Assembly (NCBI RefSeq): GCF_000026145.1 | Contig: NC_009445.1 | Location: forward strand, 5,734,501 to 5,798,500 | Reading direction: 5' to 3' | From: Bradyrhizobium sp. ORS 278 | GTDB lineage: Bacteria; Pseudomonadota; Alphaproteobacteria; Rhizobiales; Xanthobacteraceae | DNA: 64,000 nucleotides | Shown: piece by piece, positions 44,314-53,453 of the stretch | Layout: the number at the start of each line of letters is the position of its first letter | How positions within the stretch are numbered: the stretch's first letter is position 1 | Made by a program: the position numbers and the translations under genes | Notes under the pieces: model-generated | Databases searched by the model: none | Seen by the model: only the letters and a program-made list of their open reading frames with translations | Told to the model about the DNA's origin: nothing

Positions 44314-45308
44314 TGCGCGGTCTCCAGCTTGGATTGCGCCGCTGCGCGCAACGCGGACGCCGCCTGTGTCCGGCGTGAGCTGAGATAACGATCGAGGATG
44401 CCGAGAATGCCGGTCGGCGAGTAGATCAGCAGCGCGATGACCGCGATCGCATAGAGCATCAGATAGTAACCCTCGGCCACGCGCAGCCATTCCGGCAGCA
44501 GCACCGCGATCATCGCCCCGAGGAATGGTCCGAGCATGAAGCCGGCCCCGCCGACGATCACCATCATCAAGAGATCGAGCGAGAGCTGCAGGTTGAACGG
44601 GACGGGATCGACATATTGCGTGAGCGGCGCATAGAGCACGCCGGCGATGCCGCCGAGCACAGAGCCGATCGCGAAGGCCATCAAGGTGTAGCGGCGGGTG
44701 TCGATGCCGAGCGACTGCGCGCGGATTGGATTCTCGCGCAGCGCCATGAAGGCGCGGCCCCAGGGCGAGCGGATCAGCCACCACATCGCAAGCGTCACCA
44801 GCGCGAGCGAGCCGAGGCAGAGGTAGTAGAACGGCAGTGGCTTGCGGGTCGGAAAGCCAAAGACCTCGGGACGCGGGATGTTGCTGATGCCATAGATGCC
44901 GTTGGTCAGCCAGGTCTCGTTGCGGAACACCAGGAACATCAGGGTCGAGAACGCTAGCGTCACGAAAGCGAGATAGTGATGCTGCACGCGCAGCGCCGGA
45001 TAACCGAGCAGCCAGCCGACGATGAAGCAGATCACGATGACGAGCCCGAGGGCCGCGATCAGCGGCCAGCCGTGGGTGGTCAGGATGGCGGCGCCATACG
45101 CACCCATGCCGACGAAGGCGCCCTGCGCCAGCGACACCTGGCCGGCATAGCCGAGCGTCAAATTGAGCCCCATCGCGGCGATGGTCATGACAGCCCATTG
45201 GCTCAAGATGTACAGGCCATAGCGGTTGAAGTTCATCGGGATGATGATCAGGCCGGCAATGACGACGACCGCCAGCGCGGCGAGGAGCAGTCTGCTATGC
45301 TTGCTCAT
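44310..45308 (-). CDS. Branched-chain amino acid-type ABC transporter permease (LivM-like)
   Basis: A 332-residue integral membrane protein with eight to ten spans. LivM hallmarks are LNLTLGYAGQVSLAQGAFVGMGAY, PALRVQHHYLAFVTLAF and the cytoplasmic coupling segment GRAFMALRENPIRAQSLGID. The C-terminal 25 residues are basic and cytoplasmic. Start and stop overlap both neighbours by 4 bases, so the permeases and ATPases are made in step. Confidence 0.93.
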   Translation of the reverse strand: MSKHSRLLLAALAVVVIAGLIIIPMNFNRYGLYILSQWAVMTIAAMGLNLTLGYAGQVSLAQGAFVGMGAYGAAILTTHGWPLIAALGLVIVICFIVGWLLGYPALRVQHHYLAFVTLAFSTLMFLVFRNETWLTNGIYGISNIPRPEVFGFPTRKPLPFYYLCLGSLALVTLAMWWLIRSPWGRAFMALRENPIRAQSLGIDTRRYTLMAFAIGSVLGGIAGVLYAPLTQYVDPVPFNLQLSLDLLMMVIVGGAGFMLGPFLGAMIAVLLPEWLRVAEGYYLMLYAIAVIALLIYSPTGILGILDRYLSSRRTQAASALRAAAQSKLETAQ

Positions 45309-46180
45309 ACCGTGCGCTCCTCGGCCCGACCGAGCAGGCCCTGCGGCCGGAACAGGATGACCAGGATCAGCAGAACCATCGGAACGGCGGCGCGATACTG
45401 CGTGGAGACATAGGCGGCGGCGAGGTTGTCGACGACGCCGATCAGCAGACCGCCGGCGATGGCGCCGCGCACCTGGTTGAAGCCGCCGACGATCGCAGCG
45501 ATGAAGGCTGCCTGCCCGAGCACCTCGCCGCTGGAGAATTTTGCCAGATAGATCGGCGTGATCAGCAGCGAGGCCAGCGCGACCAGCACGGCGTTGATCA
45601 GGAAGGTCAGCAGGATCATGCGCTCGACGGGCACGCCGATGATGCGCGCCACCGTCGGGTTCTGCGCCGCCGCCTGCATCTGGTGGCCGAGCGAGGTGCG
45701 GTTCAACAGCATGGTCAGCCCGACGACGGCCAGGATCGCAACCGCGAGCACGCCGAGGCTCTGCAGCGAAATGGTCCGACCGAGGATCGACACATCGCCG
45801 ACCGGAACGATCGACGGGAACGGCGACGCCTCGGCGCTGAAGAACTGCTTCACCGCCTCCTTGATGCCGATCGCCAGCGCCATGGTGGCGATCGCCAGCG
45901 GCAGCACGCCGTGCCGCAACATCGGATCGACCAGCAGCAGCTTGAAGGCGAGACCGAGCAGCAGCGCCGACAGCAGCACGCCGACGAGCACTGCGAGCCA
46001 GAACGGCGCACCAAGATGCATGACGGCAAGCATCAGGAAGGCCGGCAGCATCACGAACTCGCCCTGGGCGAAGTTGATGGTCTGCGAGGTCTGCCACAGC
46101 AGCGTGAAGCCGACGGCAACGAGCGCATAGATGGCGCCGGTGGCGAGCCCCGCCACGATCAGGTCGAGCAGATTGGACAT
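45305..46180 (-). CDS. Branched-chain amino acid-type ABC transporter permease (LivH-like)
   Basis: A 291-residue permease with about eight spans. It shows the LivH start LLDLIVAGLATGAIYALVAVG and the loop GHQMQAAAQNPTVARIIGV, which docks on the ATPase. GGGGAAACG lies just before the ATG. It pairs with the LivM-like protein to form the channel. A 74-base gap separates it from the binding-protein gene. Confidence 0.93.
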   Translation of the reverse strand: MSNLLDLIVAGLATGAIYALVAVGFTLLWQTSQTINFAQGEFVMLPAFLMLAVMHLGAPFWLAVLVGVLLSALLLGLAFKLLLVDPMLRHGVLPLAIATMALAIGIKEAVKQFFSAEASPFPSIVPVGDVSILGRTISLQSLGVLAVAILAVVGLTMLLNRTSLGHQMQAAAQNPTVARIIGVPVERMILLTFLINAVLVALASLLITPIYLAKFSSGEVLGQAAFIAAIVGGFNQVRGAIAGGLLIGVVDNLAAAYVSTQYRAAVPMVLLILVILFRPQGLLGRAEERTV

Positions 46181-46254
46181 CGTTTCCCCGTGAGCCCTTG
46201 GGTGACGGCGACGCTGGACAGTCCCCCTCCAGCGCCGCAGATCGACCGGTCTCG

Positions 46255-47394
46255 TTAGTTCAGCTTTGGCAGCACCTGCTTGACGACCTGCTTGCCTTCG
46301 ACGACCTCGACCAGGAAGCCCTGGCGATCGATGTCGCCGTTCTGGTCGAAGGTGACATCCATCAGGATGTTCGGCTCGGCCGAGGTCTTGATGGTGAAGC
46401 CGTGCAATGCATCGGCAAAGCCCTTGGAATCGACCTTGCCCATTTTCTCGGTCGTGGCCTTGACCATGTAGATGGCGAGGTAGCCCTTCAGGCCGTTATG
46501 GTCGGGCACGTAGTTGTACTTCTTCACGAAGCGGTCGCGGAACGCCTTGATAGCCTCGACCGGCGCATCGGTCGTGAGGCCGACGTGGCCGCGGGCGCCG
46601 TTGGCGGCATCGCCGGCGAGTTCGATCACCTTCTGGCCGACCAGCGTGGTCTCGCCGATCAGCGGCGCGGTCACGCCCTGGCGCTTGATCTCTTTCAGGA
46701 TGCGCGCGCTCTCTTCCTCGTTGACGTAGATGAAGACGGCATCAGGTGCCGCCGCCTTGATCTTGCTGACGTCGGCGGCGAAGTCCGCCTGGCCCGCTTC
46801 GGTCGAGAGGTCCGCGGCGACCTTGATGCCGAGACGGTTGAACTCCTTGGTGATGACGTCGCGCCCGCCGCGGCCGAAATCGTTGTTGACCCAGACCACC
46901 GCGACCGACTTCGCCTTCAGCTCATCGTTGATGTACTTGGCGACCTTCGGCATCGAGGACTGCTGGCCGAACGAAGTGCGGAACAGGAACTTGTTGCCGG
47001 CCTGCGTCAGCTCGGCCGCCTCGCCGCCCATGATCTGGGTGATGCCGGCTTCAGCGGCCAGCGGCGCGGTCACCTTCACCGAGCCGGAATAGCCCGGCCC
47101 GAGCAGCACGTAGGGCTCGCTGTCGAGCGCTTTCTGCACCTGCGCGCGGGCGACGCCGGGGTTCGACTGCGAGTCGGCGTGGCTGACCTCGATCTTGCGG
47201 CCGAGGATGCCGCCCTTGGCGTTGATTTCCTCGACGGCGAGGTCGATGCCGTTCTTCCAGTTGGTACCGACGGTCGCGCCGCCGCCGGAAAGCTCGGCGA
47301 CGTTTGCGATCTTGATGGGGGCGCCGGATTGCGCGTAGGCGGCTCCTGACAGCAGTACGGCGGAGCACAGTCCGGCCAGGATGATCGATCTCAC
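46255..47394 (-). CDS. Periplasmic binding protein of the Leu/Ile/Val-type ABC transporter
   Basis: A 379-residue type I periplasmic binding protein. The signal peptide (IILAGLCSAVLLSGAAYA) is cleaved near residue 21. The core has IKIANVAELSGGGATVG, LLGPGYSGSVKVTAPLAAEAGI and a second lobe with AVVWVNNDFGRGGRD. The GTG start has GAGGAGGAAACAAC before it. Family members of this group bind amino acids but also aromatic and alicyclic acids. Its operon partners suggest shikimate, quinate or dehydroshikimate as ligand; this is inference from context. Confidence 0.9.
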   Translation of the reverse strand: MRSIILAGLCSAVLLSGAAYAQSGAPIKIANVAELSGGGATVGTNWKNGIDLAVEEINAKGGILGRKIEVSHADSQSNPGVARAQVQKALDSEPYVLLGPGYSGSVKVTAPLAAEAGITQIMGGEAAELTQAGNKFLFRTSFGQQSSMPKVAKYINDELKAKSVAVVWVNNDFGRGGRDVITKEFNRLGIKVAADLSTEAGQADFAADVSKIKAAAPDAVFIYVNEEESARILKEIKRQGVTAPLIGETTLVGQKVIELAGDAANGARGHVGLTTDAPVEAIKAFRDRFVKKYNYVPDHNGLKGYLAIYMVKATTEKMGKVDSKGFADALHGFTIKTSAEPNILMDVTFDQNGDIDRQGFLVEVVEGKQVVKQVLPKLN

Positions 47395-47414
47395 GTTGTT
47401 TCCTCCTCTGCTCT

Positions 47415-47432
47415 AAACGCTTGTTTGCGTTT
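47415..47432. promoter_or_regulatory. Inverted repeat upstream of the binding-protein gene
   Basis: AAACGC-TTGTTT-GCGTTT is a perfect inverted repeat 21 bases upstream of the GTG. It is a candidate operator or leader hairpin for the transporter genes. Confidence 0.5.
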
Positions 47433-47473
47433 CTTGCTTGAACGATGTGTTCCGCCGCGTATTGGCGGTCGGC

Positions 47474-48355
47474 TCAGGCGGCGTCAACCGCCTGATATCT
47501 CTCCGCCATGTGATTGTCGAACGCCGCGCCCATCGCTTCGGTCGACGGCGCAAGTCCGGTGAACAGCTCGAAAGCATCGGCAGCCTGATAGATCGCGAGC
47601 TCGCGCCCGAGCAGGACTTGAGCCCCTCTGGCCTTCGCCGCCTTCAGCAGCGGCGTCCAAAGCGGCGAGTAGACGGCGTCAGCGACCCAGAGATCGTCGC
47701 GCAGCAGATGATCCGCAACCGGCGTGCCGCGGTTCGGCAGCATGCCAATTGGTGTTCCATTGACGACGCCGACTGCGCCCTGGAGCGCGCTTTCGACGCT
47801 GTCGACCACATTAACCGTTGTGCCGGCCCTCACCAGCTTCGCGAGCTTCTCGGCACGCGCCCGCTCGATGTCATAGATGCGCAGCCCAGCGACTTCGAGG
47901 TTCGCAAGTGCGAAGGCGATCGCCTTGCCAACTCCGCCAGCCCCGATCAGCGCCACCACGCCGCGGCCGCTCTGGCCGACGAGCGGCGCCACCGCGCGTT
48001 CGAACCCGGTCGTATCGGTGTTGTGGCCGATCAGCCGGCCGTCGCGCACGACGACGGTATTGACCGCGCCCATCGCCGCCGCCTTCGGCGCGAGCTCGTC
48101 GAGCAGTTCGACGACGGCTTCCTTGTAGGGATAGGTCACATTGACGCCGGCGAAGCCCAGCCGACGCACGCCTTCGAGCAGCATCGACAGGCCCGCGCGG
48201 TCGGCGCCGGCGACCTCGATCAGCTGGTAGTGGCAGCGCAGACCGAGCGCAGCCGCAGCATGCTCGTGCATGGCTGGAGAGGCCGAATGCGCGATCGGGG
48301 CACCGATCAAGCCGGTCAGGAATTTGCGGGCTTTGAGCGCGGAAAGGTCAGGCAC
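47474..48355 (-). CDS. aroE: Shikimate dehydrogenase (catabolic-type AroE paralogue)
   Basis: A 293-residue NAD(P)-dependent dehydrogenase interconverting shikimate and 3-dehydroshikimate. The substrate site has IAHSASPAMHEHA, the catalytic lysine is in NVTYPYKEAVVE, and NTDTTGFERA supplies the acid. The cofactor motif is ALIGAGGVGKAIAF. The aspartate after the second strand (IYDIERARAEKL) rather than a basic patch suggests NAD over NADP. It lies between a LysR gene and the transporter genes, so a catabolic role is more likely than the biosynthetic one. The GTG start has only a weak Shine-Dalgarno. Confidence 0.9.
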   Translation of the reverse strand: MPDLSALKARKFLTGLIGAPIAHSASPAMHEHAAAALGLRCHYQLIEVAGADRAGLSMLLEGVRRLGFAGVNVTYPYKEAVVELLDELAPKAAAMGAVNTVVVRDGRLIGHNTDTTGFERAVAPLVGQSGRGVVALIGAGGVGKAIAFALANLEVAGLRIYDIERARAEKLAKLVRAGTTVNVVDSVESALQGAVGVVNGTPIGMLPNRGTPVADHLLRDDLWVADAVYSPLWTPLLKAAKARGAQVLLGRELAIYQAADAFELFTGLAPSTEAMGAAFDNHMAERYQAVDAA

Positions 48356-48436
48356 GTTCGCTTCAGTCTCTGCTGCCGCCTCGCGCGATCGCCGCACGAG
48401 CGATGGATGTCGGCGGGGACGATAGCGCGTCCCACG

Positions 48437-48481
48437 CCTAACACAATTACCCAAATATCCGCCGAACCTAACATCATGTTA
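48437..48481. promoter_or_regulatory. Repeated elements between the LysR and shikimate dehydrogenase genes
   Basis: CCTAACA occurs at 48437-48443 and 48467-48473, exactly 30 bases apart (about three helical turns). The second copy is part of the palindrome TAACAT-C-ATGTTA (48469-48481), which overlaps the LysR stop codon. These are plausible contacts for the adjacent regulator. Confidence 0.5.
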
Positions 48482-49420
48482 TCTTTTGCCACTGGTTGCT
48501 TTCGCGGGTCTCGGGCTCTGACGCCGGCCCGGCTCGAGCGGGCGCATCTCCGTCCGCAGGCACTCGATGAAGTGTTCGGCATAGAGAGACAGCGGAGTGC
48601 CGCGCTTGACCGCGATGTAGGTGTCGAACCGCGTCGGCTCCGCGATCTTGATCAGCTCGATGCCGGGATAGCCGCCGTGTGCGACGGTGAACTGGTCGAT
48701 GACGGCGATGCCGAGCCCGGCTTTCACGAGCGCGCACACGGTGGTGCCGAAGCGCGCCTTGATCGAAATGTTGTAGCTCAGTTTGTTGCGCGAAAAGATC
48801 TCCGCCATGATGCGGCCGTAAGGGTCATTCGGGTCGATGCCGATCAGCGGATAGCGCGTCATCTCTGCCGCCGAGACCTGCTTGCGTCCCGCCAGTTCAT
48901 GGCCAGGCGGCACGATGCAGTACAATTCGCCCGAGGCGAGCGGCATGAATTCGAGACCGGAATGATCGAGCCGATAGCTCATCGCCACGCACTCGCCCTT
49001 GCCCAGCATCAGATAGTCGATCGCCTCCTCGATCTTGAGAATGTTGATGTCGATGCCGAGATCGGGATAGCGGCGGCGGACGCGCTCGATCGCGCGCGGC
49101 ACCATCACCTGGGAGATGCTCGGCACCGAGCCGACGCGCAGCTCTGACAGCGCGCCGCGGCCGATGTTGGAGATGATGTAGCTGAGATCGTCGACCTTCT
49201 CGTAGACGCTGTTGATCTGCTCGAAGATGTTCTGTGCTTCGGGCGTCGGGAAGTAGCGGCCGTTCTGGCGCTGGAAGAAGCGGATGCCGAGCGAGCGCTC
49301 GGTGTATTTCACCAGGCGGCTCACGCCGGGTGCCGAGACCTTCAAGAGCCGCGCGGCGCCGTTGATGGTGCCGGTCACCATGACCGCGCGAATGACCTCG
49401 ACCTGTCGCAGCGTCATCAT
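48479..49420 (-). CDS. LysR-family transcriptional regulator of the shikimate-type operon
   Basis: A 313-residue LysR protein. The winged helix-turn-helix is at about 3-60 (VEVIRAVMVTGTINGAARLLKVSAPGVSRLVK split across helices), and an effector domain follows from about 92 (LRVGSVPSISQVMVPRAI). The C-terminus is basic. It is codirectional with the dehydrogenase gene 123 bases downstream, whereas most LysR genes are divergent from their targets. It probably responds to an intermediate such as dehydroshikimate or protocatechuate; that is inferred. Confidence 0.88.
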   Translation of the reverse strand: MMTLRQVEVIRAVMVTGTINGAARLLKVSAPGVSRLVKYTERSLGIRFFQRQNGRYFPTPEAQNIFEQINSVYEKVDDLSYIISNIGRGALSELRVGSVPSISQVMVPRAIERVRRRYPDLGIDINILKIEEAIDYLMLGKGECVAMSYRLDHSGLEFMPLASGELYCIVPPGHELAGRKQVSAAEMTRYPLIGIDPNDPYGRIMAEIFSRNKLSYNISIKARFGTTVCALVKAGLGIAVIDQFTVAHGGYPGIELIKIAEPTRFDTYIAVKRGTPLSLYAEHFIECLRTEMRPLEPGRRQSPRPAKATSGKR

Positions 49421-49451
49421 CGGCGCGGCCCCTCCCCGACGCGCCCGGACG

Positions 49452-52400
49452 TCACGGGCTGCCCGGCGGCGTCAGCGGGATCGGCGGACGCGGCACGGGC
49501 CGCGGGCGCGGCGGCGCCGCGCCCGGCGCCGGCCTGATCTCGACCGGGGGCGGGAGCGGCGCGATCTGGGGCTGGCTCGATGCGACGGGCGCGGAGGGCG
49601 CAGCCGGCGGGGTCGCGGCGGGAGCCGAGAGCGGCGCCGTCAGCGGCGGCACGGCGGCACGCGGGCCGCCGAGCTTGGCGCGTGGGTCGCGCCGCGGATC
49701 ACGTCCGGGCATCGGCACGTCGGCGGCATTGGGCGTCACCGGCGCAACCTCCGGACCGCCCGGCAGCGACGCCGTCGACGACGGAAAGGCCGGCGGCACC
49801 TCGCCGCGCGCGATTGCATCCAGGCGCCGCGTCTCGCGGTCGATCGCACGCACCGCGAGCCAGGACGACAGCGATGTCACGTCGACGACGCGGTTGAGCG
49901 TATCGGGCGTGCCCATCACGAACAGCTGCACCTCCGGCCGGCTATTGGCATTGCCGATCGTGTTCGAGCTCAGGCTGGCGCGGATGTCGGCCTGATCAGC
50001 CGGAATATCGAAGCCGCCGGAGACGATCGCGCGGGCCCCCTGCGCCTCCAGCGTGGTCGCGCCGACGCGGACGCGGCCGTCGCGGATGATGAAGGGGATC
50101 TGAGCTGATGCGACCGACAGCGTCCCCGACGCCAGCGCCGGCTCGACCACCTGCCGCAGCTTGCCGTCGTCGCTCACCTGCCCCGCATCCGCGGCGCGCA
50201 AGGCGGCGTCGAACGCGCGCGGGTCGAGATTGGCGATCGACGCATTGTCGAGCGTGACGGTGCCGTTGCCTGAGAGCGCATTGACCAGTCCCTGCACGCT
50301 GCGGCCTTCGGCCGCCAGCGTCATCTGCGCCGAGATCTTGCCCGCGGGCATCTTCAGATTGCGGTAGCGCAGCGCACTGCCGTCGATGCCGGCGAGCTCG
50401 ACCCGTCCGTTCAGAACCAGGCCGTTCGGGTTCGGCCGCGCCTCGACAGTGGCAATCACGTCGCCGCCACCGAGCTTGCCTTTGAGGTTCTCGATGGTCA
50501 CCGACTGGCCGTCGCTCTTGATCGCACCCGCCAGCGGCCGCAGGTCGGTGCCGTTCAACACCGCGCCGCTGAGCGCCTGGAATGCGACGCGACCGCGCCA
50601 GCCCTTCACGAGGCCGGGACCCAACGGCTCGGCCTGCTCACGCCCGGCCGCGCCGACCAGCACGGAGAACACCTGCGGCACCTCGAGCGCGTCGAGCCCG
50701 ACCTCGCCATCGACCTGTTTGTCGTCGTCGAGATTCACCGCCAGCCGGCCGCGCAGCCGCGAGCCGCCGACCGTGCTGTCGATGTCCTCCAGCGTCAGGC
50801 GGCCGCCCGACAGTCCGAGCTTGCCGAACAGGCGGATGTTCTGCGCGGCGGCATCCTGCGGCTTCAGGCCCAACAAAGGCGCGAGATTGGCATTGCGCAA
50901 CCGCAGATTGACGTTGGCCTTCGTGGCGTCGCCCCAGGGCTCGACGGTGCCCTGCGCGTCGCCGTCCAGACCGACGCCGGAGAGTTTCGCAGTCACGCGC
51001 AGCGGCGTGCGCCAGCCGCCGGTCACGCTCGACTGGAATTCGGCCGGACCGTTACCGACGGCGGCGAACCGATCGAGCCCAAGCAGCGCCAGCACGACAT
51101 TGCCCTGCTCGGCCGAGATGCGGCTCTCGACGCCGAGCTCGGTCCGGTCGATCGCATCGACCTCGAAGCTGCGCAGTGCCGCCGCCGACGGCTTTGCCGT
51201 CAGGGTGGCCTGGCCCTTCAGCTGCGGCGCGTCGAGATCGAGCACCGCCTTGGCCTGGCTGCGATCGGCATTGGCGGGATCCTTGGCGAGGTCCAGCGTG
51301 AGCTTCAGCCGCGCGGCGCCGGCCGGCGTCGCCAACGCGTCGAAGCGCGCGGTGATCTGCGGCGCGAACGGCTGCACCAGCGCGGTGATCTCCTTCAGCG
51401 AGCCGGCCATCGACGTCAACGTCAGCCGCCCCGTGGCATCGGCGCGATCGAAACGCCCGACTCCCTCGGTGGTGACGCCCCCGCTCTGGCCGAACTTGAT
51501 CTGGTCGACGGCGATCGTCTTCGGATCGTAGGAGACGCGGGCAGTTAGGGGACGCAGTTCCTGGCCGCTGAGCTTGGCGCGGCCGACATCCAGCGCGACG
51601 CTGGCCTCCGCCGGCCACTCGCCGGTGACGCCGACCAGCGAGCGCGTCATCGCCATCGCGGCATCGAGATCGAGCCGGTCGCCCTTCAGCGCCGCCTCGA
51701 AGCGGGAGCCGGCGCCGGCCGGCCGGTTGATCAGCGCCACGCGGCCATCGACCGATCCGCCGTCGATGTCGGCCTTCAGGCCGTCGATGGCCACCCGCTC
51801 CGGCGCCACGTTGAGATCGCCGCGGATGCGCAGCGGGCGCTGGGTGCGATAGCTGTTGTCGGTGCGGCCCTGCAGCCAGGCGACCAGGGCGTCCGGCTCG
51901 GAGGAGTCGAGATCGAGCGCGCCCGTGAAGCCCGCGGTGACCGAGGTCGAGATGCCGATGGTCCGGAACGTCAGATGGGTCGATCCGGGTGCGCGCAGGT
52001 CGACCTTCTCCAGGCTCCAGGCGGTGGTCTCGTTGTGCAGATCGGCCGTGGAGTTCTGCACCGGCCGGCCCGACAGCATGATCTGCTCGGTCGTGAACTG
52101 GACGTTCGCCGGCAGCGGCAGGGTCGGCAGCTGCGCGATCCAATTGCGAAGCGCCGGCAGCACCAGCGCCGGCGCGATTGCACGACGGTCCTTCACCTCG
52201 TCGCCTGCGAGGAGCTTGTCGGCATCGAGCTGACGCGCTGCCAGCGACGCCTTCAGCACCGGGGCGGCACCGAACTTGGCATCGCCGCTGCCGGCGAACT
52301 TCAGCGAGCGATCCTCCTGGCCGAAGCTCACCTCGATCTGGTCGAACTTGGCGGAGGCCTGGTCGCCGACGATCTTGGTCGTAATGCGCCACGGCGTGCC

Positions 52401-53279
52401 GGAGGGTGCGGTCGCGGGAGCGCTCTTCGCCTGCCTGCCGGGCTGGTCGTTGCTCGGTTGATCCCTGCTTGCCTGGTCCTTGCCTGACAGGTCCTTGCCT
52501 GACGGGTCCTTTCCTGACGGGTCCTTGGCCGGCTTGTCGGCGACCTGCTCCTTCGGCGGGGACGACAGCGTCAGCGCACCTTCGAACTTGGGCGAGCGGT
52601 TGGGAAAGCTGATCAGGCCCTCGACATCGGCCACAACCGGACGCTCGCCGGGATCGATGTTGAGATGGACGCGCAGTCCGTTGGACTCCTTGTCCTGGCT
52701 CGACGACAGCCGGAACGGATAGCGGCCGCCACGGATCGACAGCGCGCCGTCGCCGCGCAGCGAGCCGGCCAGCGAGCGGACGTCACCGGAGAATACGATG
52801 TCGGTCAGCTCCAGGGTCGAGCGGCTGGCGGCGTCGTGGAGGGCGACGCGGCCGGTCAGGTTGAAGCGATCGATCGCGAGCGCGGCGAGATTGAACCGGC
52901 CGGACGCGGACGGCAGGTCGACCTGGCCCTTGGCGTCGAGGCCGAGATCGGCGGCCATGCCGCCGATGGTCAGCTCGTTCGCCTTCCACTCGCCGCGCAT
53001 CAGGTCGCCGAGGCTGAACTCGACGTCGAGCTTGTCGGCGCGCAGCTTGCCGAGGTGGTTGGCGCCGCCGAAGGTGACCTGGCGCAGCCGCAAGGTCGGC
53101 GTCGGCAACAGCCGTGCGTCCAGCGCACCGGCGACCCGCACGGGCACGCCGATGATCTTGCCCGCCTCGGCCTCGAACTGCGGCCGGAACTGGTTCCAGT
53201 CGACGAAATACGGGCCGATCAGCGCAGCAAGAAGCGCAAGGATGAAGGCAATCGCCAAGCCGAGCAGGGTCGTCTGCAC
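49452..53279 (-). CDS. Large AsmA-family envelope protein
   Basis: A 1275-residue protein with one N-terminal span (LLGLAIAFILALLAALIGPYF) and the AsmA start motif VDWNQFRPQFEAEAGKIIGVPVRV split over the first strands. The long remainder is beta-rich and should form the elongated groove of AsmA/TamB-like lipid-transfer proteins between inner and outer membranes. A C-terminal AsmA_2-type region precedes a Pro-rich tail (PPRPRPVPRPPIPLTPPGSP). A linker near residues 260-295 is built of degenerate pentapeptides such as KDPSG. The GTG at 53279 has GAGGGAG upstream and is preferred to a TTG seven codons earlier. Confidence 0.87.
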   Translation of the reverse strand: MQTTLLGLAIAFILALLAALIGPYFVDWNQFRPQFEAEAGKIIGVPVRVAGALDARLLPTPTLRLRQVTFGGANHLGKLRADKLDVEFSLGDLMRGEWKANELTIGGMAADLGLDAKGQVDLPSASGRFNLAALAIDRFNLTGRVALHDAASRSTLELTDIVFSGDVRSLAGSLRGDGALSIRGGRYPFRLSSSQDKESNGLRVHLNIDPGERPVVADVEGLISFPNRSPKFEGALTLSSPPKEQVADKPAKDPSGKDPSGKDLSGKDQASRDQPSNDQPGRQAKSAPATAPSGTPWRITTKIVGDQASAKFDQIEVSFGQEDRSLKFAGSGDAKFGAAPVLKASLAARQLDADKLLAGDEVKDRRAIAPALVLPALRNWIAQLPTLPLPANVQFTTEQIMLSGRPVQNSTADLHNETTAWSLEKVDLRAPGSTHLTFRTIGISTSVTAGFTGALDLDSSEPDALVAWLQGRTDNSYRTQRPLRIRGDLNVAPERVAIDGLKADIDGGSVDGRVALINRPAGAGSRFEAALKGDRLDLDAAMAMTRSLVGVTGEWPAEASVALDVGRAKLSGQELRPLTARVSYDPKTIAVDQIKFGQSGGVTTEGVGRFDRADATGRLTLTSMAGSLKEITALVQPFAPQITARFDALATPAGAARLKLTLDLAKDPANADRSQAKAVLDLDAPQLKGQATLTAKPSAAALRSFEVDAIDRTELGVESRISAEQGNVVLALLGLDRFAAVGNGPAEFQSSVTGGWRTPLRVTAKLSGVGLDGDAQGTVEPWGDATKANVNLRLRNANLAPLLGLKPQDAAAQNIRLFGKLGLSGGRLTLEDIDSTVGGSRLRGRLAVNLDDDKQVDGEVGLDALEVPQVFSVLVGAAGREQAEPLGPGLVKGWRGRVAFQALSGAVLNGTDLRPLAGAIKSDGQSVTIENLKGKLGGGDVIATVEARPNPNGLVLNGRVELAGIDGSALRYRNLKMPAGKISAQMTLAAEGRSVQGLVNALSGNGTVTLDNASIANLDPRAFDAALRAADAGQVSDDGKLRQVVEPALASGTLSVASAQIPFIIRDGRVRVGATTLEAQGARAIVSGGFDIPADQADIRASLSSNTIGNANSRPEVQLFVMGTPDTLNRVVDVTSLSSWLAVRAIDRETRRLDAIARGEVPPAFPSSTASLPGGPEVAPVTPNAADVPMPGRDPRRDPRAKLGGPRAAVPPLTAPLSAPAATPPAAPSAPVASSQPQIAPLPPPVEIRPAPGAAPPRPRPVPRPPIPLTPPGSP
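52475..52535. repeat. 15-bp minisatellite inside the AsmA-family gene
   Basis: About four tandem units close to GGTCCTTGCCTGACG, in phase with the codons. On the minus strand they encode successive KD(P/L)SG pentapeptides of the linker, with further degenerate units downstream (KDQAS, RDQPS, NDQPG). Confidence 0.8.
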
Positions 53280-53453
53280 GGGGTCTCCCTCAAAGGACAA
53301 CGCTCCGGCGTCCCAAAGCCTTCAGCCCGCGCGGCCGCGGCCCCACGGACGTCGATACCGGAGCGCTGCATCATATAGGATTAAGTATGGCGAAGTCACA
53401 GCGCTGTCGTTCTTTCCGGGGGCGTTGCACAACAACTCCGTTAACGAAGATGG

